A stretch of DNA of 64,000 bases from Homalodisca vitripennis (Eukaryota; Arthropoda; Insecta; Hemiptera; Cicadellidae), in NCBI RefSeq assembly GCF_021130785.1, contig NW_025777479.1:1-64000 (forward strand), written 5' to 3'. Position numbers and translations under genes: made by a program. Shown here piece after piece: positions 47,591 through 58,750 of this stretch; position 1 is the first letter of the stretch; each line of letters starts with the position of its first letter. A model generated the notes under the pieces. The model was not told the origin of the DNA. It saw only the letters and a list, made by a program, of their open reading frames with translations, and searched no databases.

Positions 47591-49689
47591 TTCCGCATAG
47601 TAAAAATACAAACTACATAAATAAAACTACTTCTTTGTTAGTATTTGAATTTAAATAACAGTATCAATAAAACCTAAAACTCGCTGCAAAATTTAACTTT
47701 TTGTTAAATTGGTTTAATATCTTTCCAGTTCAGGAATTATAACTGTTCTTATACTTGAATTTTTAGGTATTAAATTTACGAATGGCTTCAAATAATAGAT
47801 TTGAATACTTATTAAATACCTGTTACGTTTAAGCTGAAGGCTACTAAAACTATTGATTTACAAAAACTCAAATAACTGTATTGAATATGTGTGTTATTAC
47901 GTTTCTCTCATGCTATAAATGGAATGTTATAAAGAAAATATGAAAGTGAGAGCAGTTTCAAGCATGTATATTTAGAGAGCCTAAATAAATTGTGTTCCTA
48001 AGATCTAGTTTTTCCAAGAAAATTTTTTTTAGTTTCTCTGAAGATGTGTACTCATTTTCTCTGACAAATTTTGAAGAATTCGTGTAATTTATCTGCTATC
48101 TCTAACACATTAATATCTATTTATACTTCCCCAGAGGGTTCTCTTCTGTTGGAACCCACACCATGTACAGCAAAACCGATGTCACTTAAATCTGTGCATT
48201 CTTATGGATATCCAGGAGTGGTACATCACTAACCTAAAATGTCGAGATTCTGCAATGTTAATTCGATAGATCTGGTCTACTGCGGGAGATGACTGTTGGA
48301 GTTTGTAGTGTTCAATCCCTATGAGTAAATGGTTCTTGCCAGCCTGGACAAGGATGTGCCACCCCTTACCTGCTTTCATTGGAGAGGCTGGCTCAGACCT
48401 GGCTTTCTCTTCTTACGCCCACAGCTCTAGGGGCTGGATACATTTCAAAAAATTTAAACTCTTTAATGGTGAGGCATTTATGGAAAATATGTTTTGTCTA
48501 GGTCATAGATTAATTATAAAGGTCGGAAATAGACGAGTTTTTTTAAATAGGCTTCTCGACCTACTTATGTATGACTTTATATCTTCTTATACGACACACT
48601 TAGGCAAATTAAAATTTGCAACTAAAATATAAATAATTTGAGCCAGAATCATTTTTAAATCATAAATTCCAGGTTCTAGAATTCTAGGTTTGTAGAAGTC
48701 CCATAAAAGTATCATCTCACTAACACCTATCATGGAAAATAAGCAAACTTATAGTTGTTTAACAACACGTTCTTTATTATATAACCAGCCGTACGTTTAC
48801 ATATTTGTACCTTGCATAAAAGTGAAAATTATAAATACTTAACCCTAATGTGAGTTAGGTTACAAACATTTTTTAGAGGATATACTTATTAAGGTTATAA
48901 CATCCGTATGAACATAAAGTAAATATATTTTTTATTCTTCTGATATGGATGGAAAGTTATTTGCACTATAAAAGTTTAATCTGAGTTATGTACGCTTTAA
49001 TATAAATCTATAAGTTTCAGAAGCGTAATATACAGTTTATGAGTAAATTTTGGAATATTCTGTGTTAAATGTTTATAAACATTCATAGTTCTATTTTATG
49101 TATTCTGTGGTTCTGTTGTAATAATCAGTATTTAGTTTGTATTAAGTGCATGTTTTAGAGTAAGGGTGCATGGAATAGACACACAACAAGGATGTTATAG
49201 TTCCAGGCTTATGCGTGTCAACGCTTTAGCTTTTTGTTTAGTAAAACCTAGATAGTAATTATGAATTGATTTAGTCATTTACCCGAAGAAGATATCAGAT
49301 TGTAGATTTTGAATGTATGTATATTGATTTTATTGTATCACTGAGCGATGGAACATGTCCGGAATAATCCTGTTTCCTTCAAAAATGTTACCATTAATTC
49401 GTGAAGTAACGCTAGGAATAATTGGGGGACATTTAAAAGTGCATTCTATGGCAGACTACTTGAATTTGATATGTTCTTATGTAGGTTTGTAGATGTAGCT
49501 GTATAGTAAAATGCCATGTCAAACGTGCCTGTGGGTTGGATTTCGAAACAAGCATGATATAAATATGTTTATTGATGTATTTGTAACTAGAGAATGTACG
49601 ACTATGTTGTACGGGAATTTTGTTTCCTTTCAGTAATAGACGTAGCGTAAGAAATGCCTGCACAGTTAAAAATTAAAAGAAAATAAGGA
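47591..49689. other. AT-rich sequence with a GC-richer unknown fragment
   Basis: At 48180-48430 GC content rises, and on the - strand a frame of about 77 codons ends at 48182 (it includes 'KAGKGWHILVQAGKNHLLIG'). I do not recognise it; it may be a transposon or host-gene fragment. At 48480-48640 a short match to the interior of the Helitron at 25170-26683 ('ggtcggaaatagac') suggests an older relative. Confidence 0.35.
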
Positions 49690-50411
49690 AACAGCTGAAA
49701 CATACCCAACAGTACAATATGTACAAATTACGTATATCCATAGAAACAAAAAGGTGCAGGTGTTGTTCAGTCATGTTTTCTATAGATCAGTTTAAGTTGA
49801 AAATTTTTCAATGTCGAACACGTCCGAAAAAATCCTCCAGGATACATTATAGCTAGGGCTAGGACCAGAACTTCCACATGAGTTTTTTTAATTTTCTTAG
49901 CAATCACAGCATCTGCTCCTCAATCTCTCACTACCAAAGCAGTTTACACATCCTAGTTTTAATGACAGAAAACCAGAACAGTTGCATTTACAACACTATT
50001 ACTAAAAACAACATTGAAATACGTGTTAATCATTTCATTAAGTTGATATCTAGATTTAATAAGGTTGTCATAGCTTTGTTTAAAAACTGCAAATGTTGTG
50101 TTTTAGGCTATTTATAATCCGCTCTGTACCCAAAGAATACAGGGAGAATAGTTTTGTAATATAAGATAAACAAAATTTTGACGCATGGTGAAATTGGACC
50201 TGTTTTAAAATATTTGATGAAAAATCAATACTTATATAAGAGAACTTTCTTACTTAAGTCAAACGTATGTCAACTTTCTGACGTATGTTCATGGAATAAA
50301 TATTGAAATTTAAGTACAATAAGTGTATGCTAGCTGAATAATAATATCAGTGATCGACTATATCATTTTACACTGTTTCAATTACATATTTAAAAAAGCA
50401 GTATAGGTAGT
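49690..50411 (-). repeat. Family X repeat, right copy 6, left part (interrupted by Gypsy)
   Basis: Modules: 'tatccatagaaac' (49735), 'agggctaggaccagaactt' (49853), 'ctctgtacccaaag' (50121), then the segment matching the reverse complement of 14780-14893. The copy is interrupted at 50411 by the Gypsy element and resumes at 59987. Confidence 0.65.
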
Positions 50412-51647
50412 TGTAACGTGTCTATAGTAAGCTTATCTACTATAAACTAATTACAACTATTTTTGTTTTAGTATAAGAGAGATCAATGGAATTCAATAAT
50501 TAACCTCAGTATAAATTAACAGTGATTTTTTAATTAAAATTTGAAATCAATAATACAGCAACGCCAAGCTATCTTTCTTTACTTTTAATTTATTCTCAAT
50601 TAAATCTTATTTATAACTCATCAAAACTTTACAAGTCCAGTCTTAAAATTAACAATCAGTCAGTCATTCAACAATTGTATCCTTCTAGTTCTCAGTGCTA
50701 ATGTTTTCCACAGAAACTCAAAATTAAAATCTTCATTAAACTTCAAAATAAAATAATCTTCTTCAAATATAAAATGATATAAATAATAAAACAATACTTC
50801 TTCTCAAAATAAAAATTTAAAAAATTAAGGTAATATTAAAATATAATATATGAACCAAGACAATGTCCAACCAGTTAAAGTAAAAAATTTATCAATTTCA
50901 AACTACATATTTTCTGTAAGTTTCCAATTTACAAATCATTGAATTATCCAGAATTGTTCGCTTGGCTTTGAATGTTAAATTTAGCAACTAGTTAAATATA
51001 TATAGAATCTCAGAAGATTAAATAAATTTTCTTTTTCAGTAGATTATTCCTGATTAAACCAAATTGAACAGGAAAATATCATCAAGTAAATTTTCTATTT
51101 TAATATTAAATCCTAAATTTCACAGTACCTCGCACTTCTCCAGAAGACTTCACCAAGTAACCGAAATGGCTATTATATATTACTTAATTGAAACACTACT
51201 TTAAATTTTGAAAAGAAATTTAAATCTTACAACTCAACAAACTCAACCTTCTTCCCGAAAAATCAAAACGGCAAGAGTAGGCTAAACCTTAATACGTCTA
51301 CACTCTCTGAGCACACAGCAAAGAATCCCCTGAAAACGTGGTGGAAGCCACCGGAAGGATCTAGAAGTCCCTCCCACCATCTAATCAAGCTAACATTGGC
51401 CAATCAAAATTGAGCAACACAATGTCTGTGTTGAATGGTACCTATCCAACCCAGACATGTAACCTGTGCTCAATACCTACATACAAGAGGAAGCTTCTAG
51501 CATTCCTTGAACCCGAATTGACAAGAAATTCAGCACTGCTGGAAGGCTCACAATCTTACAATTCAATTACTATATTAATTCAAAATTCTCTTAATAAAAA
51601 TATAAAGATTCCTATAAATGATTAAATAATATAGGAAGCATCCTATA
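50412..51647 (-). repeat. 3' LTR of the full-length Gypsy element
   Basis: 1236 bp, starting TGTAAC and ending CCTATA in + coordinates. Same length as the 5' LTR. On the + strand (antisense to the element) it contains a 71-codon open frame (51410-51625) that is also open in the 5' LTR and in the solo LTR. Confidence 0.95.
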
Positions 51648-51660
51648 TCCTCCCTACCTT
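51648..51660 (-). promoter_or_regulatory. Polypurine tract
   Basis: Read on the - strand, 'aaggtagggagga' directly abuts the 3' LTR. This is the expected position and composition of the plus-strand primer of an LTR retrotransposon. Confidence 0.85.
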
Positions 51661-51684
51661 CAATGCTAGAAGCAAGGCTTCTAG

Positions 51685-51828
51685 TAATAATAAGGACAAA
51701 CTACTAACATCAATTAGCAAGGGGCTTTAGTAATAATGAGGACAAACTACTAACATCAATTAGCAAGGGGCTTTAAAAATAATAAGGACAAACTACTAAC
51801 ATCACTTAGCAAGAGGCTTTAGACCTCA
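51685..51828 (-). repeat. 46-bp tandem repeat in the 3' noncoding region
   Basis: Three copies with exact 46-bp spacing, judged from 'ggacaaactactaaca' at 51694, 51740 and 51786. They lie between pol and the polypurine tract and have no coding potential. Confidence 0.9.
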
Positions 51829-51937
51829 CCTACCTTTTACCAGAAATCAAAAATTTTTTTTATACAACATTCACCTTACAAAGTTCAACCTTAAATATCC
51901 ATTAAACAAGGCAGATTAAAAACTAATTACTCACTAA

Positions 51938-52012
51938 AATATGTTTACTTACAATTACCTACAATATGTTTACTTACAATTACCTACAATATGTTTACCT
52001 AATTACCTACAA
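51938..52012 (-). repeat. 25-bp tandem repeat
   Basis: 'atgttta' recurs at 51941, 51966 and 51991, giving three units of 25 bp within the element's 3' noncoding region. Confidence 0.85.
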
Positions 52013-53945
52013 TCAAAACAAGTTAAATTCAATTTAAGCTCAGAATATTTAAATTAGTGCATCATCAATTAAGGTTACAGTTTAAAACATTAAGTTACTT
52101 CTTTAAACATTCTTCAATTGAAAACCATAATTTATTCTGTTAATTTAATTACACTACATCAAAACAATCAATATTTTAGAATCACTATAATCTTGATACC
52201 TAACAGACTCAGCTATATATAAATCAAATATTTACATTTAATGTTTGGTTAAGTCCAAAACTGATAAACATATGTTTACAAACAAAGTTTAAAATGTAAA
52301 CAAACAAGAATGATTAATGAATCTCAACTATCCATACAATCTTCTCAACATCAATTAGAGTATTAAAATATTATTTACTGTTACAAATCTTTGAATTCTA
52401 AAACCTTAATTCTCCAAGTTTGTTTTTACATTAAAAGTACATAAAGTATAATAACCTATTTTGAATTTATTATCATTAAGTCAAAAGTTTAAAAAATCCT
52501 TAAAACTAATTATTTAATTATAAACAAGTTTACTTTAACAATCAATAAACATTACTCAGTACATAAACAATAGATTAATTTTGAAATGAATTTAAGCAAA
52601 TACAATGATCCAATATACAAATGATGCAAAATACAATGATGTTTTATATTTATTATCATTAAATCAAAATTTTAAAAGATCTTTAGAAGTAATTATTTAA
52701 TTATTACAACTTTAGTTCAACAATCAATAAAATATTAGTCAGTACATAAACAATTGATTAATTTTGAAATAAATTTATGTAAATACAAAGATCCCTATTT
52801 TTACATAATTCATTTATTTAAATGTTAAGTAATTAATCTAAAACTAACTATTTCGAAGAATCCGGATGTGGAAAGTTCGTAGATAACGGTCCTGGTTATT
52901 GATCGAGAGCAGTTAACAATCTTATCTCAGTCCTTTGTTTGCGATGCCCACTGATAATCGACAGTCGCTTCCGAGACAGCTTGGACGGTAACGACGGTAT
53001 ACAGCTCCTGGCCAGGTCGCTCATCTCCTGCACCTCGCTCACACCCAAAGACTTCGTTCCCTGGTATTGAATTTGTCTCGTTCTCAGCAATGGTTCCATA
53101 TGAAACATTTATTTACAACCCTTTAAAAGTATATCTGTAAAGGTTAAATTATAAAATGTCCCTTTTTATTCACTCGGTACAATTCTTTGTATACCCCCAA
53201 AACGTTAAAGTTATTTCATAAATACATTTATTTCGTCAGTCAACAACTTCATCAATCCACAGCACAAATCTTTACCATAAGGAGCTTTCTACAAGATCAT
53301 CTCTTCTCATCTTTAACTGTGCAGTGCAGTGCTGTTAAAATAATGTTCTTTCTTTAAAAATTTTGGTAATTATTGTGGTGCAAATTAATACAAGTTAAAT
53401 TCTTTTTATTTTAATTTTATTCAGTGCTAGTTAATTGTTAAGTTATTATGGATAACCAATCCAGGTAACAATTATATATAAGCTGTATCCTTTTTCACTA
53501 ATTATTTTAATCTTAGTTTTAGTGCTTATAATGAGGTAATATCATGTTGTTCTTTCTCACTCTCACTGTGTAAACATTTATTCAGGGTTGTTGGAACATT
53601 TCATGTTATAGACCACAACCTGGGATTTTCACAACAAATACAGATTATTTCTCCATCCAAATTTGTTATTACAATAGGAAGGGTAGGGTTCACATTCACC
53701 AATATATAGAGTGTGGCTGTATGCGTGAAGTAAATACATGTCTCATTGTACTTTCACTCATATCGTAACCTGTATGTAGATTTCATAAAACATTAGTAAT
53801 ATCTATAACTAATTGGTTTGTTTATAAAATCTTACATTATTACATACTCATTATTCATACAACTTTCATGTTTTAAACACTCACAGTCCATGTCCTACCC
53901 TGAAATTTACACCATACACTTTCTACACCTATATTCATTTTACCA
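52013..53945 (-). other. 3' noncoding region of the Gypsy element
   Basis: About 1.9 kb between the end of pol and the tandem repeats. The only frame above 60 codons is at 52896-53108 (- strand, 70 codons, slightly GC-richer, no motif recognised). No signal peptide, transmembrane segment or other envelope-like feature was seen. The two halves of 52440-52800 look like diverged duplicates ('ataaacaattgattaatttt' style phrases recur). Confidence 0.5.
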
Positions 53946-56900
53946 TCATTGTTTTACCAGTTTCATGTTCATGCTGTGAACTCTCTTATATATGTTTGTA
54001 TCTCTCAAATCTTGCACCATAAAACTGACATCTGAAATTACTGCAATAATTTTGTAGGGTCCTTCGTAAATGGTATCCAACTTCTTTCTCTGAAAATTAA
54101 CTTTACAATACACAATATCACCCTTCTTAAATCTAACATTGTTACCATATTTGCTTAATTTCTCATTTTTTAAACATTATTGCTTCAGATTTCTGACTGC
54201 ATTGATTAATTTATTTTTATTCTTTCCCCGTAATTCATTATCTATTAAGTCCTTCAGATTCCACCTCAAACTTAAGCTATTATTAGGTTTATAATTAAAC
54301 AACAGTTAAAACGGGGTTGATTTCACAATTTCATTGAATGTGCAATTTAGTGATAACTGAATTTTTCCCAAATCTTTAGCCCATCCTCTTTTATTTTCAG
54401 AATAATAACCAATTAAAACTTGATTTAAATTTCTTAAGTATCTTTCACTCTTATTCCCTTGAGGTGAATATGGAATTATAGTTTTGAGCGACACTCCCCT
54501 TTTATAAAAATAACCCTTGTATTCTTCACTAGTGAAACAAGTAGCGTTATCACTCACTATACATTCAGGTAATGAGAAATTATTAAAAATACCATTTTCT
54601 AAGGCTCTTAAAACATTACCTGATGTCATTTCCCGCAGTGGAAGGAACCAAGCGAATTTACTCATATCTTCTACAGCTATCAGTATATATTGATATCCCT
54701 CTTTCGTCTTAGGAAGTGGTCCATAGCCATCGATGTAGATCTTCTCAAATATTCGGCTTGAAGTGTTTGAGTGGAGTTGCATTACGGGTCGTTGATACAT
54801 TGCCTTGCTAGTAAGACAGGTTTCACACTTTCCAATTTCTTTCTTGACGAACTCCTGTAGCTCTGGGTGGTAAAAATTAGCACATATTTTTTTTAAGGTC
54901 CTATTAACTCCTGAATGACACCCCACTTCCTGCAATGTGTGGTGATATTGATATACGGCTTCAAATAATTGTTTAGGTAACAGAATTTTTTCCTCTCCCT
55001 TCAAGTTATTTCTGTACATGACAACTCCCTTTTTAACAAAATAACATACTGACATACTGAGTTTACGCCCTTCCTTTATGTCTCTCCACACTTCCCTACA
55101 AAAAGCATCTTGTTTTTGATGCTCCAGTATGTCTTTAAATGCACAAGGAGTACTAATTAAATTGTTACACTTTATTTTATTATTTTCTATAACACTAACA
55201 TCACTCAACTGTTGATTTATTTTACAGCTCTTTTTGTTACCACTCGGTTCATTGTTAGATTGAGCCTCTACATATTTTTCTAACTGCTGTAACACCTCTC
55301 TATCCCCCTCTTCACCATTACTGAATAATCTACTTAAGAAATCCGCCACTTTATTGTCCTCACCTCTAATACGTTGGATATTAAACGGCATAGATAAAAT
55401 AACTTCTGCCCATCGCCCCAATTTATTAATTTTCTTGAAATGGGACAGGACCCAACCTAAAGCCGAATTATCAGTCACTAAGTCGAACTTTTGTATTTCC
55501 AAATACTTCTTAAATTTATTTAAACTGCACACAACACTTAAAGTTTCTTTCTGATATGTACTAAGCCTCTCCTCAGTTTCCGTGAATTTTCTGGAATAAT
55601 AAGCCATTGGTTTTAAATTCCCTTCACTGTCTTTCTGTATCAACACACTACCCAAAGCTTTATCGCTGGCGTCACAATGTAATACAAAGGGCTTGTTGTA
55701 GTCAGGAATAGCTAATACAGGAGGATTGCTTACAGCCGTTTTTAATTTCTGGAACGCTTCTTCCGCCCTATTATTCCACACGAACGCGACAGACTTTTTC
55801 CTCAGATCATTTAAAGGGACCGCAATCTCCGCATATTTTGGTATGAATTTGGCAAAATAGCTAGCCATACCTATAAACCTGGCTACACCCTTTTTGTCTT
55901 TAGGCCTCGGACATTCCTGTAAAGCAATAGTTCTATCTGGATCTATCTTCAGCTGGTCTTCACCAATTAAATGTCCCAAAAATTTAATTTCTTGGAAGCA
56001 AAATTTTACCTTTTCGGCCTTTACCGTTAAGTTGTTATCACGTAAACGGTCTAAGACCATCCTTATATGTTTAAAATGCTCTTCTAGTGTGTTAGAATAT
56101 ATTATAATATCGTCCAGGAAAGCCAAGGTACAGTTATATTTTAAATCACCCAGCATTTGATTTAGATAAGCGGTAAGTACCCCCGAACCAATTAGAAGTC
56201 CAAACGGTATTCTTTTGTAACGATAAGATCCAAACGGTACACTGAAGGTAGTCAAGTCTCTACTGCTTTCGTGTAATTCTATCTGATGGAATGCTGACGA
56301 TAAATCGATTGTAGAAAAATATTTATGCCCCTTTAAGAATGGATATATTTCATCTAATTCACTGAGTGGATAAGCTACACCCTCCAATTTATCGTTTAAT
56401 TTTTTATAATTAATAACTAACCTTTCACTTTTTCCATCTTCTTTCCCAACTAAAAATGCAGGACTTGAATAGTTGCTTAAGCTTGGCTCTATGATTCCCT
56501 GTTGTTCTAAATCCTTAATGATTTCTCTCATTTTTAATAATTTAATCGGACTTAAAGGATAGGGTCGTGTATATACCGGAGTACTGTCTTTAACCTTCAA
56601 TTTGTATAGAAAATTCAATGCTTTTCCTATTTTGTCAGTAAACACAGTCGGATATTCTTTCACTAAACTGTTCACCTGATCTTTCACTGAGTCCACACCT
56701 ATGTTAAAATTTATGTTAGCACTCAAATTTCTAACTATATTATTATTATTTAATTTAATTAAATAATTTGGTTTAAAGTCAAAATAAAACTGATTTCTTT
56801 TTAAATCCAGTAACATTCCAGTGTCTTTCATAAAGGTAGCACCTAATATTGCCTGTTGTAGTAAATCTTTTATAACTAAAAATGTTATCTTCCAGCTGAA

Positions 56901-57275
56901 TTTATTAATTTTTATTTTCACATTCACCTTTCCTAAAATCAACATTTTCTTATTTTGTGCACTAACACATTTAAGCTCACTGGCAGCTAATGGTTTAGCT
57001 ACCTTCAATTCCACTAATCTTCTATACAGCCCCTCACATATAATGTTTCTGTTGCTACCACTGTCCAGGAGTGTTTTAACTGTAAAAAATTTGTGAAATT
57101 CTACATCTACACTAGGTAAATCAAAATTCTCTTCCTCTTTTTTACGTTGGAATAAATGATTGTTAATGGCTGATTTTAATTGGGGGCTTAATTTTGCCTT
57201 AGGATGTTTAAAATTCCTGTTCTGGGAAAGTTCCGATCTATCCGAGGCCTTTAAGAAACTTTCCCTATTTACAAG
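53946..57275 (-). pseudogene. Gypsy pol: protease, RT, RNase H, integrase; two nonsense codons
   Basis: Pol supplies all enzymes for retrotransposition. The frame, -1 relative to gag, is open from the frameshift site and spans 1110 codons to the TGA at 53946-53948, broken only by TAA at 54306-54308 and 54177-54179. Domains in order: protease with DSG at 57057-57065; RT with 'STIDLSSAFHQ' and the catalytic FLDD at 56109-56120; RNase H with 'HCDASDKALG' (about 55665-55690), Glu of 'KETLSVV' and 'VTDNSALGW'; integrase zinc finger (HHCC, about 54810-54945); DDE core with Asp in 'YIDGYGP', 'VSDNATCF' and Glu in 'NKSER' (about 54440-54735, with 34 residues between the last two); GPY/F-type module ('YEGPYKI', about 54030). 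Both stops fall between the core and the C-terminal module, so a truncated integrase would result. No upstream ATG is needed if expressed by frameshifting. Confidence 0.9.
57224..57265 (-). promoter_or_regulatory. Frameshift-stimulating stem-loop
   Basis: On the element strand GGGAAAGTT (57257-57265) pairs perfectly with AACTTTCCC (57224-57232): nine base pairs with a 24-nt loop. It begins 9 nt after the slippery heptamer, within the 5-9 nt spacing known for -1 frameshift signals. Confidence 0.7.
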
Positions 57276-58552
57276 TTTTTTGGTGCTTGCACATTAACCT
57301 CACGCCTTGAATTACTAGTTTGATTCATTCTGCAATTACAGGCAATATGACCTGCCCTCTTACACACGTAGCAAATTACACTCTTATCGCTTAGCTGGTT
57401 TTGATGCACCTGCACTTCCGGACGCCTAGATTGTTGATAGGGTCGGTCATTCCTCCGCATATAGTCTGCATAGGAGACATTTTGTATTTTTATACAAATT
57501 TCATCTAGTTGACTAAATGTAGTAGGGTTTCCCACAAATACCAGCTTATTTCTAGTCTCAGGATTGATTCCCACTTTCACCATTTCTACAATGTCCCTTT
57601 CTTCAATATCAAAACACAATAGCTTTACACTTTCTTTCACGTCAATAATGTAACTGCTCAACGCTTCATTATGTCTTTGAGGCCTATGTACAAGTTCAAA
57701 TTTTAATCGTTCTAAATGGGTGAAGGGTACAAAGGTACTTATTATATTTTGGTGCACTTGACTCACTGCATATCCTAGCCTTTTATATTCTACCATTTTG
57801 TTCAACAAGGGGCCTGTGCAATTACCCGTGATAATTTCTAATATCGCCTTATCCGACGATTGTGTCTCCCCTTTAATCTTCAACAATACCCTTAGAAATT
57901 CCAACAATTGTATTACATTTAATCCATCATATATTTTTAAATTTTTTAAATATCTCTCAACAGGGTTAGCTAATTTTCCAAAGACAATAGAGTACCTATC
58001 AGGCATGAACACTTCATTTTCAACTCGCTTCCTTTCACCCTCTAGACTACCTACTGAAGGTACACTATCTAATTCCTCTTCTAATTCCTGATTACTCTCA
58101 GAAAGTTTTCGAATTGCTTTCGAGCTATCTTCCTCATTAAGTTGTGCTTCTTCAAACTTGGCTAAGGCTAACTTGAATTTTTCATGTAACTTCTCTATTA
58201 CCTTACTCTGTATGACTTCGGGTTTGAAAACTCTACTCAAACTGTCTAACCTCATCTGCCAGTGTTTAAGTTTAGACTCACACCTAATAATGTCCAATGT
58301 ATTCTTTAATTCTAGGCTTTCTTCTAAACGTTCGGTCAATACATCTAATTGCTCCTTAACGCTTTCTATTTCGTCCTTATAATTGATTTTCCCTTTAAGA
58401 TGTACAACATTGGGCACTACCTCTAACTTAATAAGTTGTCTTAACCCTTTTCTTAATTCCACTACCACAGACCCTGGTTTAGGATCAACACCCCTAAGTT
58501 TAACTTCAAACAACAGTTCGTCTTTACTAAGTAGGTCCACTTTCAGCGACAT
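57269..58552 (-). CDS. Gypsy gag polyprotein, intact
   Basis: 427 codons from the ATG at 58550-58552. Gag assembles the particle that packages element RNA. The N-terminal 'SKDEL..FEV..RGV...ELRKGLRQ' pattern is shared with the decayed element at 3402. Residues about 60-170 are rich in Glu, Leu, Lys and Ser and look like a coiled coil. The middle (about 190-340) matches a capsid-like region conserved between the two gags ('RPQRHNEAL', 'LSSY'). A C-terminal knuckle starting 'CYVCKRAGH' fits CX2CX4HX4C at residues 394-407, followed by a short basic tail. The leader between LTR and ATG is 198 bp. No stop or frameshift is present. Confidence 0.92.
   Translation of the reverse strand: MSLKVDLLSKDELLFEVKLRGVDPKPGSVVVELRKGLRQLIKLEVVPNVVHLKGKINYKDEIESVKEQLDVLTERLEESLELKNTLDIIRCESKLKHWQMRLDSLSRVFKPEVIQSKVIEKLHEKFKLALAKFEEAQLNEEDSSKAIRKLSESNQELEEELDSVPSVGSLEGERKRVENEVFMPDRYSIVFGKLANPVERYLKNLKIYDGLNVIQLLEFLRVLLKIKGETQSSDKAILEIITGNCTGPLLNKMVEYKRLGYAVSQVHQNIISTFVPFTHLERLKFELVHRPQRHNEALSSYIIDVKESVKLLCFDIEERDIVEMVKVGINPETRNKLVFVGNPTTFSQLDEICIKIQNVSYADYMRRNDRPYQQSRRPEVQVHQNQLSDKSVICYVCKRAGHIACNCRMNQTSNSRREVNVQAPKNL
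57275..57281 (-). promoter_or_regulatory. -1 ribosomal frameshift slippery heptamer AAAAAAC
   Basis: The - strand reads A AAA AAC TTG TAA, with AAA and AAC in the gag frame, one codon before the gag stop at 57269-57271. Slipping back one base enters a frame that stays open for about 990 codons into pol. This is the canonical X XXY YYZ form and explains how Gag-Pol is made without a pol start codon. Confidence 0.85.
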
Positions 58553-58750
58553 CGTTCACTAATTAAAGTTCAGTACCGTTCACAAAGGTCACTTTATATT
58601 ACAGTTTATTCCTCACAGAAAAATTTTTTTTATTAAAAATAATTCATCAATTAATTAATTCCTTCCTTTAAAGTTCACACAAATACCAATCACTGTTCAA
58701 GGCTGCTTCACATCAACCGCTCAATTATACCAAGCAGAGTGGCGCAATTA
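58553..58750 (-). other. Gypsy leader and probable primer-binding region
   Basis: 198 bp between the 5' LTR and gag. The first bases after the LTR on the - strand are 'taattgcgccactctgctt', partly shared with the leader of the decayed element ('attgcgcctctctgct', near 3332). A primer-binding site should lie here, but I could not match it to a specific tRNA; a TGG-start candidate lies about 19 nt inside. Confidence 0.5.

Noticed and set aside
52896..53108. Possible envelope gene downstream of Gypsy pol
   Set aside because: Only 70 codons, with no signal peptide, cleavage site or transmembrane segment; the region is treated as noncoding.
58731..58750. Specific tRNA primer-binding site next to the 5' LTR
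   Set aside because: The sequence after the LTR does not begin with TGG, and I could not match it to a tRNA 3' end with confidence.
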